Source: SHVO01 sp964576515 (GTDB lineage: Bacteria; Pseudomonadota; Alphaproteobacteria; Rhodospirillales; Rhodospirillaceae). Taken from it: a DNA stretch of 64,000 nucleotides. Where the stretch lies: assembly GCA_964576515.1 (NCBI GenBank), contig CAZNUW010000007.1, positions 1 to 64,000 of the forward strand, in the 5' to 3' direction. The translations under genes and the position numbers were made by a program. The notes under the pieces are model-generated. The model was not told the origin of the DNA, made no database searches, and worked only from the letters and a program-made list of their open reading frames with translations. Below, piece after piece: positions 8,991 to 16,906 of this stretch (positions are counted from its first letter, which is position 1; each line of letters starts with the position of its first letter).

Positions 8991-10175
8991 ATGAATGCAA
9001 TTCCCCGCTATCGGCCGTTTGAAGGACCGGCGCTATTCTCCGCCGGCTTTCGTCCTTTCTTCCTGGCCGGTGCAATCTGGGCGGCGCTCGCGGTTCCGTT
9101 ATGGCTCGCGCTGTATCGGGGCATCTTTGCGTTGCCTACGGCGCTCGCGCCCACCGTCTGGCACGCGCACGAGCTCATCTATGGCTACGGCGGGGCTATC
9201 GTCGCGGGCTTTTTGCTAACGGCGATTCCCAACTGGACCGGGCGGATGCCCCTCCAAGGTGTTCCACTGATCGCGCTGTTTGTGATCTGGTTTGCCGGCC
9301 GTGTTGCCGTTCTGGTATCCGGCGCAGTGGGGCCGTGGACAGCCGCTATCGTCGACTTGGCGTTTCCGGTAGTGTTTACGCTTGCTGTGATGCGCGAAAT
9401 CATCGCCGGTCGGAATTGGCACAATCTTCCCGTCGTTCTCGGGCTCTCGCTGATTGGAACGGGGAACGCGCTAGTTCATCTTGAATCGGTGAGTCTCGCG
9501 CAGACCGCGGAGTTGGGCAATCGTTTAGGGATTGCCATCCTTCTCAATCTCATCGCCTTGATTGGCGGGCGCATCGTGCCGAGCTTCACCGGCAACTGGC
9601 TGCGCAAAACGAAGCCGGAATCCTTAATGCCGAAGCCAAGCGGAATCGTCGATAAGGTGGCCCTTGTGGTGATCGCGGCCGGTGTCGTGTGGTGGGCGTT
9701 TGTGCCGGACGGTGCGGTGACGTCGGCTGGACTTATTGCCGCTGGCCTTGCCGCTGGCTTTCGTGTCATGCGCTGGCGCGGGGTTGCGACCGTGGCCGAG
9801 CCGTTGGTGTTTGTGCTGCATGTCGGCTACGCTTGGCTTGCGATCGGACTGGTGCTGTTCGGCGCAAATAAATTGTATCCACTGCTTCTGCCCTCGGCGG
9901 GTCTGCACGCCCTGACCGCGGGCGCGATCGGGACCATGACTCTCGCAGTGATGACGCGCGCGTCCCTCGGCCACACCGGCCGTGACATTCATGCCGGGGT
10001 CGGCACAACGGCGATCTATGTCCTGGTGAACGCGGCAGCCGTGTTGCGCATCCTCGCGCCGTCCGTTCCGGGTATTGGCGATGCGACGATGATGGCTGCG
10101 GGCGTGGCGTGGGCGATAGCGTTCTTACTTTTTGCGCTACTTTACGGCCCACTGCTGTTGCGTCCGCGGGCGTGA
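8991..10175 (+). CDS. nnrS: NnrS family haem-copper membrane protein
   Basis: A 394-residue membrane protein with about twelve helices. The N-terminus PRYRPFEGPALFSAGFRPFFLAGAIWAAL and the block PTVWHAHELIYGYGGAIVAGFLLTAIPNWTGR are diagnostic of the NnrS family (NO-responsive, haem- and copper-containing, implicated in relieving nitric oxide stress). Histidines in WHAHE and LHALTAGAIGTMTLAVMTR are likely metal ligands by family analogy. It stands alone on the plus strand next to the nar cluster. No clear FNR site is seen in the 222 bases before it. Confidence 0.93.
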   Translation: MNAIPRYRPFEGPALFSAGFRPFFLAGAIWAALAVPLWLALYRGIFALPTALAPTVWHAHELIYGYGGAIVAGFLLTAIPNWTGRMPLQGVPLIALFVIWFAGRVAVLVSGAVGPWTAAIVDLAFPVVFTLAVMREIIAGRNWHNLPVVLGLSLIGTGNALVHLESVSLAQTAELGNRLGIAILLNLIALIGGRIVPSFTGNWLRKTKPESLMPKPSGIVDKVALVVIAAGVVWWAFVPDGAVTSAGLIAAGLAAGFRVMRWRGVATVAEPLVFVLHVGYAWLAIGLVLFGANKLYPLLLPSAGLHALTAGAIGTMTLAVMTRASLGHTGRDIHAGVGTTAIYVLVNAAAVLRILAPSVPGIGDATMMAAGVAWAIAFLLFALLYGPLLLRPRA

Positions 10176-10790
10176 GGTCGCCAATCGTGTCGAGCTTTCG
10201 GCGGCCGAAATCCGACGTATGGCTTCTGCACTTTAGACATAGAGCTTTATGGCAACCGTGCCGCCCGTTCGGGGTCATTCGCCCCAATCCCGATTTTGCG
10301 TGGGGGCATGCGCAAGGGTACGGCCGGTGCGGCGGACACCCTCCGCCACCCTCGGTTTGCATAGTGCATTCACGCAAAGTGACGCATTCCGTTACCTTGG
10401 GAGAATGAATTTCGGCGCCAACCTTTGATGTGTGGGACAGCAAGCGCGCGTCTAGACTCGTTACGGTCAGTGCTGACTCGCATCGGATCGAAAAAATTTC
10501 GTTCGATACAACTTGTGCGGGATTCAGTATTGGTATGAAAAAAAAGTGTCCGCAGTCGTCCGCCAACCGCCATTCAGTTCGGGGGTAGGAGAGTTGGCAC
10601 CGTAAGACGGGCGGAAAAACGTGATAGAAATATCAATTGCTTAGGCGCTGAATTCGATAACGGCCCTGAAACACCTGCAAATCGGTCAACGCCGACACTC
10701 GGGCGAACGCCGCGAAACATTACATGCTTCCCCCAAAAGTTCGCTCTTTTCTGGCGAAACCGCCTCTTTCGACGCCCTCAGATACAAGGG
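10176..10790 (+). other. Intergenic region, no gene seen
   Basis: About 615 bases between nnrS and the mazE promoter. Open frames here on either strand lack ribosome sites and protein-like composition. A small inverted repeat, GGCGGA-CACCC-TCCGCC at 10331-10347, lacks a following T-run. The stretch around 10490-10550 is AT-richer than its surroundings. Confidence 0.5.
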
Positions 10791-10834
10791 TTGAAACAGT
10801 CGGCCTAACCCCTTAGTATCGACAATGTCGATAC
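10791..10834 (+). promoter_or_regulatory. mazEF promoter with overlapping palindromic operator
   Basis: A -35 TTGAAA (10791-10796) and a -10 TAGTAT (10814-10819) are separated by 17 bases. The palindrome GTATCGACAATGTCGATAC (10816-10834, symmetrical apart from its centre) covers the -10 and the expected start site and ends just before the mazE ribosome site GGAGG. Such overlap is typical of toxin-antitoxin autorepression. Confidence 0.8.
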
Positions 10835-10844
10835 GGAGGTTCCA

Positions 10845-11087
10845 ATGCGCGTCACCGTCAAGAAATGGGGCAATAGTGCCTCGGTTCGTATTCCGTCTCC
10901 CATCATGGAAGCGGCGCACGTCCGGCTGGACCAGCAAGTGGATGTGCGGGAGGAACGAGGCCGAATCATCATCGAACCCGTGCGCGCACCTGCCTTTGAT
11001 CTCGCAACTCTCGTTGCCGGGATCACGGATGAGAACCGCCACGCCGAAATCGACTTCGGCGGACCGGTCGGCGAAGAGGCTTTCTAA
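10845..11087 (+). CDS. mazE: MazE-type antitoxin (AbrB/MazE swapped-hairpin)
   Basis: An 80-residue protein starting MRVTVKKWGNSASVRIPSPIM, the characteristic MazE/AbrB DNA-binding N-terminus (KKWGNS.xVRIP). The acidic C-terminus would wrap the toxin. GGAGG precedes the ATG by five bases. The stop codon shares a base with the toxin start (TAATG), giving coupled translation. It probably represses its own promoter through the adjacent palindrome. Confidence 0.92.
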   Translation: MRVTVKKWGNSASVRIPSPIMEAAHVRLDQQVDVREERGRIIIEPVRAPAFDLATLVAGITDENRHAEIDFGGPVGEEAF

Positions 11088-11416
11088 TGCCGGCCTATGT
11101 GCCGGATGCCGGGGACATCGTTTGGATCAACTTCGATCCCCAGGCCGGCCACGAGCAAGCCAAGCATCGGCCGGCCATCGTTCTCAGCCCCGCGAGTTAT
11201 AATAACCGCGCCGGGCTGCTTCTCTGCTGCCCCACGACTACCAAAATCAAAGGCTATCCCTTCGAGGTCAAGCTGTCCGGCCGTCCAGCCAGCGTGGCGC
11301 TGGCTGATCAGGTCAAGAGCTTCGATTGGCGGGCGCGCAAAGCTCAAAAGAAGGGCATGGCGATGGCCAGCGAGCTTGCAGAAATTCGTGCCAAGCTCCA
11401 CGCGCTCATCGGATAA
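11087..11416 (+). CDS. mazF: MazF/PemK-type mRNA interferase toxin
   Basis: A 109-residue growth-inhibiting endoribonuclease of the MazF/PemK/ChpB fold. The N-terminal block YVPDAGDIVWINFDPQAGHEQAKHRPAIVLS and the later VKSFDWRAR (family form D-Q-[VIL]-x-[ST]-[IV/F]-D) are conserved in the family. It is translationally coupled to mazE. Location beside an integrase suggests a role in stabilising the element. Cleavage specificity cannot be read from the sequence. Confidence 0.93.
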   Translation: MPAYVPDAGDIVWINFDPQAGHEQAKHRPAIVLSPASYNNRAGLLLCCPTTTKIKGYPFEVKLSGRPASVALADQVKSFDWRARKAQKKGMAMASELAEIRAKLHALIG

Positions 11417-11450
11417 AACTGTCGTCGTCCCTGCACGCGATCAAATCACG

Positions 11451-12737
11451 CTAAGCAGCCTCTCGTGTCGGCGAACGTCGACCGACGATGCCAATCTCCC
11501 CGAATGCGGCGCGCACGGTGTTAGCGACGTATGAGGCATCCATATGCCCATAGTGTTTTTCAACCATCCGTGTATCGGAATGACCGAGTTGAGCAGCAAT
11601 GACCGCGAGGGGCACGCCTTTCATGGCGAGCCGGCTTGCGTAGGTGTGCCGCAGTTCATGGAACGTGAAAGCCCCCAACTTGGCCTTTTTGCATGCGAGT
11701 TTGAACGGCCGATGCTGATGGGATTTATCCCACCGGCTGCCGTCGCGCTTGGTGAAGATAAGCTGGTCATTGCGCTTCTTTTTGATGGCCGCCTTAAAGA
11801 AGGCTTTGCCTTCCTCGGTCAACGCGACGTGGCGCGGTTTGCCGCTTTTACTGATCCGGATATGCAGCGTGCCGGCGTGGGCATTATAGTCGGATACGAC
11901 GAGGGCGGTCAGTTCGCCGTAACGGCAGCCCGTCAACAGGGCGGCTTGGACTAGCGGTTTGAAGTCGGGCAGGGTCTTCTTCACGAGGTTCCGTGATTGG
12001 GTGTCGTTCAAATAACGAACGCGCGCGGCATCGACCTCCTTGAACGGTTTGACCATGCGCCAAGCTTCGTCACTCAGAACCTTCCGCTTCTGGTAGGCGT
12101 GATTAAGGGCGGCCTTGAGCACCGATAGCACGCGGTTCGCCGTCGATTTACGGCGCCGGATGCCCTCAGCGGAATTGTCGAGATCACGATACCGCTGATC
12201 CTTGCCGGGCTTGGTCCGAAGACGCGGGGCATGCTTGGTTAGTTGCTCGTGCCAGGTCTCAATGCGACGGCTGGTCAACTTGCTGACAACGATGTCGCCG
12301 AGGTCCGGCAAAATCAGCGCATCAATCGTGGTCTGAGTTTGGGTTGCCGCCTTACCGCCGCGGCGCTTGTAGTCCGACATATAATCCGTCATGGCGTTCT
12401 CCACCGTGTAAGGTCCGGTGGGGACGTCCTCCAGGTCGTTCGCCTGACGTTGCTTTTGTTCGAAGATCTTGCGCGCCAGAGCTTGAGCTTGGTTCCAGTT
12501 GAGGACTGTGGCGCCGTCAGCCGTGAGAACGTCGTCCGGCCGGCCGTCGAGGTTTTCGACAGCATAGCCGCCGTCGCCTTTGTACCAGCGGATGACCCAG
12601 GCGCTCCCGGTGTGGCTTTGCCGGTAGCCGAGATGAAGCCCTTCATCGAGGGTGCGGTAATAGGGCTTCCGGCGCACGGTCAGGCGCTTGCGGGCTTCGC
12701 GGGTCGATAGATTTACTTCTCTGACGAGGCGGGGCAT
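11451..12737 (-). CDS. int: Tyrosine-family site-specific integrase
   Basis: A 428-residue phage/island integrase. The catalytic residues are visible: R272 (LTGCRYGEL), K298/K300 region, H360 and R363 (FHELRHTYASRL), H386 (LGHSDTRM) and nucleophile Y396 (VEKHYGH). A SAM-like core-binding domain spans about 110-215 and an N-terminal arm-binding region precedes it. The ATG has GGGAGG six bases upstream. The gene lies between the mazEF pair and a tRNA-Glu 3' fragment, so it is the integrase of the element whose right border is that fragment. It appears intact. Confidence 0.95.
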   Translation of the reverse strand: MPRLVREVNLSTREARKRLTVRRKPYYRTLDEGLHLGYRQSHTGSAWVIRWYKGDGGYAVENLDGRPDDVLTADGATVLNWNQAQALARKIFEQKQRQANDLEDVPTGPYTVENAMTDYMSDYKRRGGKAATQTQTTIDALILPDLGDIVVSKLTSRRIETWHEQLTKHAPRLRTKPGKDQRYRDLDNSAEGIRRRKSTANRVLSVLKAALNHAYQKRKVLSDEAWRMVKPFKEVDAARVRYLNDTQSRNLVKKTLPDFKPLVQAALLTGCRYGELTALVVSDYNAHAGTLHIRISKSGKPRHVALTEEGKAFFKAAIKKKRNDQLIFTKRDGSRWDKSHQHRPFKLACKKAKLGAFTFHELRHTYASRLAMKGVPLAVIAAQLGHSDTRMVEKHYGHMDASYVANTVRAAFGEIGIVGRRSPTREAA

Positions 12738-12749
12738 CCGGTCCCTCCC

Positions 12750-12843
12750 GTGTCCAATACTTGTGCCCTGCTCTTGGTTTGTGTTACCGCCGTCCAGCGG
12801 CGATAACCGGAAGGGCAGAGCGTGTCCAATACGTGTCCAATAT
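12750..12843. repeat. Three direct repeats GTGTCCAATA near the integrase start
   Basis: GTGTCCAATAC occurs at 12750-12760 and 12822-12832, and GTGTCCAATAT immediately follows at 12833-12843. The last two are in tandem with an 11-base period, one helical turn. They lie between the integrase start and the tRNA fragment, where integrase arm-type sites usually lie. The first also sits next to the integrase ribosome site and could affect its expression. Confidence 0.7.
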
Positions 12844-12948
12844 ACGGCTCAGAACGCGGCCGGACAACGGCTAACAGAAAATCGCGTTTTCATTGGTTTT
12901 ATTGGACTTCTGCGGACTCTTGCGGACGGCCTGGAACCCTGTTATCAG

Positions 12949-12993
12949 CCTTTCACGGCGGTAACCGGGGTTCGAATCCCCGTGGGGACGCCA
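12949..12993 (+). repeat. 3' fragment of tRNA-Glu(TTC): attachment site (attR) of the island
   Basis: The sequence runs from the anticodon loop (CTTTCAC) through the 3' anticodon strand GGCGG, variable loop, T-arm (GGGGTTCGAATCCCC) and acceptor strand TGGGGAC to GCCA. The 5' half of the tRNA (acceptor GTCCCCA, D-arm, 5' anticodon strand) is absent: the bases before it do not pair. This is the signature of the duplicated 3' end left by integration into a tRNA gene. Because the fragment reads rightward, the intact tRNA and the element should lie to its left. Confidence 0.85.
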
Positions 12994-13078
12994 TTCTCCT
13001 TTTTATGTATCAGCGTGTGTGGCGAGTTTTTATCGCTGTCGGCTCAACGGCGACACGGTGTATCCCGCGCCGTCGCTG

Positions 13079-13354
13079 TTAGTTCTGTTCGCATTTGAAC
13101 TGGCCGTCCGGCAGGATTTCGATAGCGAATGAGTTTCTCCAAAGTCCGCTTGTCACGTAGCCACAAGCGGCGTCATGTCGTTGATCGCCGACGAGATAAG
13201 GCACCTCGACGCTTCCATCTTGATTCGGAATTCCAAATGTCCAGGTCGACTCTCCGGTCTCCAGGGCGCCCTGCCACAGGACTTTGCCGGTAAACCCAAT
13301 CTCGATCGCTGAGAGCGGCTGGCCGGCTTTGTTGTGGAGTGTCACGGTGATCAC
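13079..13354 (-). CDS. Hypothetical protein, possible decayed membrane-anchored protein
   Basis: A 91-residue frame from a GTG codon reads MITVTLHNKAGQPLSAIEIGF and ends GQFKCEQN; it looks like a small extracytoplasmic beta domain with two cysteines. The same frame continues upstream without a usable start codon through a clear transmembrane helix (DIALAGVILAAIAIALIGYL), then meets a TAA at 13439-13441, beyond which it stays open through LKDALEKGYLRKRPFRE. So the gene either starts at GTG and has lost its anchor, uses an unusual start, or was once longer and is interrupted by a stop. No family recognised. Confidence 0.5.
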   Translation of the reverse strand: MITVTLHNKAGQPLSAIEIGFTGKVLWQGALETGESTWTFGIPNQDGSVEVPYLVGDQRHDAACGYVTSGLWRNSFAIEILPDGQFKCEQN

Positions 13355-13572
13355 GGAAAGATAGCCGATCAGGGCGATGGCGATCGCCGCAAGTATGACG
13401 CCGGCGAGCGCGATGTCTCGAAGAAGGCGGGGCAGTTTTTATTCCCGAAAAGGACGCTTGCGAAGATAGCCCTTTTCGAGCGCGTCCTTAAGTGCCTGGG
13501 CCCGATCTTCGTCCCGCGACGCGCGGCGACGCCGCGCGTTGTTTGACGCGGCGCAACCCGCGCGTTCACACG

Positions 13573-13599
13573 TTGCCGCGGTCCGCGATGTGTTATACT
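13573..13599 (+). promoter_or_regulatory. Promoter abutting the Nudix start (leaderless candidate)
   Basis: TTGCCG (13573-13578) and TATACT (13594-13599) form -35/-10 candidates with a 15-base spacer. The -10 ends six bases before the ATG at 13606, so transcription would begin at or next to the start codon and no Shine-Dalgarno can fit. Confidence 0.55.
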
Positions 13600-13605
13600 C
13601 GGCGC

Positions 13606-14121
13606 ATGAACTTCAATCTGCCGCTTATCGGATCTCTGCTCAGACAATTGCGAAACCCGCTTGCGTCGTCCGCCACTGAACATCAGGTCGGCGTCATTCC
13701 CTACGTCTGGACGGAGGGGCATGGCGTGTACTTGCTGGTGACGTCGCGCGGCACCGGCAAGTGGATATTCCCCAAGGGCGCGCTTGAAACCAACGCGACG
13801 CCGCGCGAGGTGGCGCTGCAGGAAGCGAAAGAAGAGGCGGGGGTTTCCGGCGTCGTGGATGCGGAACCCATCGGCCATTATCGCGATTGGAAAATGCGCG
13901 GCGGCGCGCGGGTGGCGATTGACGTCGCGCTCTATCCCATGCGCGTCGACACCCAGTCCAAGCAGTGGGACGAAGCCACCGCCCGCCACCGTCATTGGGC
14001 GACGCTGGGGGATTTAGCGAGCCATCTCGGCAATCCTGAGATCGTGGACCTAGCCCGGCGTTTGGACGAACGCTTGCGCGCTCAACATGCCGCCGGTTCA
14101 GCCGGTGAGGCTCAGGCCTAA
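13606..14121 (+). CDS. Nudix hydrolase
   Basis: A 171-residue Nudix-fold phosphohydrolase of the DIPP-like kind (KWIFPKGALETNATPREVALQEAKEEAGV). Against G-x5-E-x7-REUxEExGU the metal-binding core E-x2-EE-x-G is kept (QEAKEEAG), but the first Glu is Ala and the Arg is Gln, as in some alphaproteobacterial relatives. The substrate is probably a nucleoside or inositol-type diphosphate, not predictable further. The ATG lies directly after a -10 element, so the mRNA may be leaderless; a longer in-frame extension upstream lies before that promoter and is rejected. Its last 24 bases overlap the tail of the convergent phosphate transporter. Confidence 0.88.
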   Translation: MNFNLPLIGSLLRQLRNPLASSATEHQVGVIPYVWTEGHGVYLLVTSRGTGKWIFPKGALETNATPREVALQEAKEEAGVSGVVDAEPIGHYRDWKMRGGARVAIDVALYPMRVDTQSKQWDEATARHRHWATLGDLASHLGNPEIVDLARRLDERLRAQHAAGSAGEAQA

Positions 14122-15597
14122 GTACAAAAGCGCCGACAGGAGCGCCGCGGCCGGCACGGTGATAACCCAGGCCGCCAGGATTCCGAGCAGATGCTGGCGG
14201 CGCACAAGGCGGCGTTTTTGACGCTTCTGGAACCGTTTCACCGCCTTGACAGGGTCTTCGTTCAACGCGGGCACGTCGAGGTAGGGGCTGACGGGATATT
14301 CCGCGAGGCTCTTGATGCGGTTGTTGCCCCAGAACTCGCGGATGAGGCCGACGCCGAACACACCGCCGACGGCGATGTGGGTTGAGGACACAGGCAGTCC
14401 GAGCGCGGAGGCCAGCAGCACCGTCGCCGCCGCGGCGAGTGCGATGCAGAAGGCGCGCATGGGGTCGAGCTTCGTGATGCGCACACCGACGGTGCGGATC
14501 ACGCGGGGGCCGAACAACGCCAACCCGATCGAGATGCCGATAGCGCCGATGGCCATGACCCATTCAGGGATCACGAGACTGTTCATGTTTGTGCCGCCGT
14601 CCTGCACGGCCCAGACAATGGCGGCGAGGGGGCCGACCGCGTTCGCCACGTCGTTCGCGCCGTGGGAGAAGGATAGCAGCGCCGCGGAGACGATGAGCGG
14701 AATGAGAAACAGCCGGTTGATGTCTTTGCGCCGGCTGTGCTGCGGATCGGAATGGCGGCGCACCCAGGGACGCGCGGCCAGCCAGGTCGCCGCAAAGCAA
14801 CCTATGCCGAGCGCCACGACGACGTCACCCTCCGGTTTCCAGATCCGGGAGAGGCCTTTGGTCGCAAGATAGACGGCGAATGTGCCGCTCATGGCGGCCA
14901 TCAGGATCGGCACCCAGAGGCGGGCCGCCGCCACGCGGTCGGGACGCTGCATGATGGCGCGCCGGATAAAACCGAGGAGCAACGCCGCGCCGATCCCGCC
15001 CATGAGCGGTGAGATGATCCAACTGGCGACAATCGCGCCGATCGTGGGCCACGATACGACGGCGAAACCCGCGGCGCTGACGCCGGCGCCCAGGACGGCG
15101 CCGACAATCGCATGGGTGGTGGACACCGGTGCGCCGACGTAGGTGGCCAGATGGATCCACATGGCCGCGGCCAGCAGGCTCGACATCATCGCGAGAATGA
15201 AGGCGCGGTCGTCGGCGAAGGCCGCCTCGCTGACGATGTCGCGCGAAATGGTGGTCACAACGTCGCCGCCGGCGAGGAGCGCGCCGGCGGCCTCGCAAAC
15301 CGCGGCGATGGCCAGCGCCCCCGTCATGGTCAGGGCGTTCGCGCCGATCGCGGGGCCCATATTGTTGGCGACGTCGTTTGCGCCGATGTTGAGCGCCATA
15401 TATCCGCCGATGACGGCCGCGCCGATGACAAAAATGGCCATCGGGCCGTCGGTAACGGTGGCGAAAACGTAGGCAAGGGTGGCGAACAGGAACGCGGCCG
15501 CGATGCCGGAGGGGGCGATCGCGCGGGCAACGGAGCCGGTCGCCTGTTCGAGTTGGACAACTCGCTTAAGGTCTTTGTCGAGCGCGCTCTTCGCCAC
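14098..15597 (-). CDS. pit: PiT-family inorganic phosphate transporter
   Basis: A 499-residue low-affinity phosphate/cation symporter of the PHO4 family. The family signature GANDVAN occurs twice, once in each inverted half (LNIGANDVANNMGPAIGANALTM and FSHGANDVANAVGPLAAI), each half also carrying a PVSTTHAIVG / PVSSTHIAVG motif. About ten to twelve helices; a charged loop (about 260-290) and a Lys/Arg-rich segment before the last helix face the cytoplasm. GTG start preceded by GGGGAAGC. No PhoU-like gene is adjacent. Confidence 0.95.
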   Translation of the reverse strand: MAKSALDKDLKRVVQLEQATGSVARAIAPSGIAAAFLFATLAYVFATVTDGPMAIFVIGAAVIGGYMALNIGANDVANNMGPAIGANALTMTGALAIAAVCEAAGALLAGGDVVTTISRDIVSEAAFADDRAFILAMMSSLLAAAMWIHLATYVGAPVSTTHAIVGAVLGAGVSAAGFAVVSWPTIGAIVASWIISPLMGGIGAALLLGFIRRAIMQRPDRVAAARLWVPILMAAMSGTFAVYLATKGLSRIWKPEGDVVVALGIGCFAATWLAARPWVRRHSDPQHSRRKDINRLFLIPLIVSAALLSFSHGANDVANAVGPLAAIVWAVQDGGTNMNSLVIPEWVMAIGAIGISIGLALFGPRVIRTVGVRITKLDPMRAFCIALAAAATVLLASALGLPVSSTHIAVGGVFGVGLIREFWGNNRIKSLAEYPVSPYLDVPALNEDPVKAVKRFQKRQKRRLVRRQHLLGILAAWVITVPAAALLSALLYLGLSLTG

Positions 15598-15803
15598 GGT
15601 GTTGCTTCCCCGGCCGCATAAAATCCGCCGCTTCTATCATCCTGGGTGGGTGTGTGAAACATTTGTTTCATGCGGCGTGCTGGGGGCAAAAAAAGGTGCC
15701 GCGGCAGGGCGTTGGCGGGTGAGGGCCGGGGGGATAAAAGGCCCCCTCCGTTACATTTCCGCGCCGCGGCCTTCCTTCTTGATCCCCGTCAAACTCTGCT
15801 AGG

Positions 15804-15837
15804 GTGACGCACTGGCCCCGGCGGGCCGGTGCGTCAC
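15804..15837 (+). promoter_or_regulatory. 15-bp hairpin in the leader of the dienelactone hydrolase gene
   Basis: GTGACGCACTGGCCC, a CGGC loop, then GGGCCGGTGCGTCAC: fifteen pairs with a single G-U. It starts just after a possible -10 (TAGGGT, 15800-15805) and 41 bases before the preferred ATG. There is no T-run, so it is not a simple terminator; it could be an operator palindrome or a leader structure. Confidence 0.65.
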
Positions 15838-15877
15838 GGTGGGAAATCCCACGATGGGAAAAGCAGGGGAGTCAGCT

Positions 15878-16816
15878 ATGGATCAGGTGGGCGAGGATCA
15901 AGTGAGCGAGCGCAAGAAACTACCCGCGGAAGCGGTCGATCTTTATTCGCGGTTCATTCACGGGGAAATCCCCCGGCGCGAGTTCCTGGACGGCCTGACG
16001 CGGTTCGCGGTCGGCGGCCTGACGGTTGCCGCGATGGTCGAGGCGCTGATGCCGAACTACGCGCTGGGCCAGCAGATCCGCAAGGACGACGAACGCATCA
16101 AGGCGAGCTATGAGACGATCCCGTCGCCCGACGGTCATGGTTATATCCGGGGATACTTCGTCCGGCCGTTCAGCGCCGACACCCGCACGGCCACCGCGGC
16201 GAAACTGCCGGGCGTCATCGTGATCCACGAGAACCGCGGCCTCAACCCGCACACGGAAGACGTCGCGCGCCGTTTCGCGCTCGAAAACTTCATGGCCTTC
16301 GCGCCGGATGCGCTGTCGTCGGTGGGCGGATATCCCGGCGACGACTTCAAGGGCGGCGAATTGTTCAGCAAGCTCGATCCCGCCAAAAGAACGCAGGATT
16401 TCGTCGCCGCCGCGCGGTGGCTGAAGGCGCGCCCCGATTGCACGGGGAAAATCGCCGCGACCGGCTTTTGCTTCGGCGGCGGCATGTCGAACAATTTGGC
16501 CGGCATCCTCGGCGCCGACCTGGCCGCGGCGGCGCCCTTCTATGGCGCGCAGACCCGGCCGGAAGATGTGCCGAACATCAAGGCCGCGATCCTGATCCAT
16601 CACGGCGCGCTGGATAAGAACCTGATGGCGCTTTATCCCGCGCAGGAAGGCGAACTGAAGAAACACAAGATCACGTACGAAGGCCGCGTCTATCCGGACT
16701 CCGTGCACGGCTTCTTCAACGACGCGACGCCCGAGCGCTACAACAAGGTCACCGCGCAGGAGGCCTGGACGCGGACCATCGGGTGGTTCAACCGGCATAC
16801 CCGCGACGTGGCGTAA
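15878..16816 (+). CDS. Tat-exported dienelactone hydrolase family protein
   Basis: A 312-residue alpha/beta hydrolase. Dienelactone hydrolases open enol-lactones with a Cys-His-Asp triad; here C198 (GFCFGGG), D246 (GALDKN) and H277 (DSVHGFF) fit. The N-terminus has a twin-arginine motif, RREFLDG (residues 33-39), followed by the hydrophobic stretch FAVGGLTVAAMVEAL, so export by Tat is likely, as for YghX-type relatives. AGGGGAG six bases before the ATG decides the start over two earlier in-frame codons. True substrate unknown; the gene is monocistronic and ends in a strong terminator. Confidence 0.9.
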   Translation: MDQVGEDQVSERKKLPAEAVDLYSRFIHGEIPRREFLDGLTRFAVGGLTVAAMVEALMPNYALGQQIRKDDERIKASYETIPSPDGHGYIRGYFVRPFSADTRTATAAKLPGVIVIHENRGLNPHTEDVARRFALENFMAFAPDALSSVGGYPGDDFKGGELFSKLDPAKRTQDFVAAARWLKARPDCTGKIAATGFCFGGGMSNNLAGILGADLAAAAPFYGAQTRPEDVPNIKAAILIHHGALDKNLMALYPAQEGELKKHKITYEGRVYPDSVHGFFNDATPERYNKVTAQEAWTRTIGWFNRHTRDVA

Positions 16817-16840
16817 TCCGCGTTCGCCCTAAAATTAGGA

Positions 16841-16878
16841 AGGCCGCCGCTCGCGATCCCGCAAGCGGCGGCCTTTCT
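16841..16878. terminator. Rho-independent terminator between convergent genes
   Basis: AGGCCGCCGCT (16841-16851) pairs perfectly with AGCGGCGGCCT (16864-16874), followed by TTTCT. The reverse strand reads into TCCTAATTTT, so it may also serve the convergent pyrophosphatase gene. Confidence 0.88.
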
Positions 16879-16906
16879 CTATTCGGTCGCAGGGAAGGGG
16901 GCGGTG

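Noticed and set aside
10331..10347. GGCGGA-CACCC-TCCGCC inverted repeat as a terminator for nnrS
   Set aside because: Six pairs, no T-run, and some 150 bases beyond the nnrS stop; too weak to call.
9766..10566. Leftward 266-residue frame at the end of nnrS
   Set aside because: Over half is antisense to nnrS; composition is Arg/Pro/Ser-rich with no domain, and there is no ribosome site.
12901..12993. Complete tRNA-Glu gene
   Set aside because: No GTCCCCA acceptor strand, D-arm or pairing 5' anticodon strand upstream; only the 3' part matches, so it is an attachment-site fragment.
13369..13995. Leftward 208-residue frame opposite the Nudix gene
   Set aside because: Antisense to a convincing Nudix domain; no recognisable protein features.
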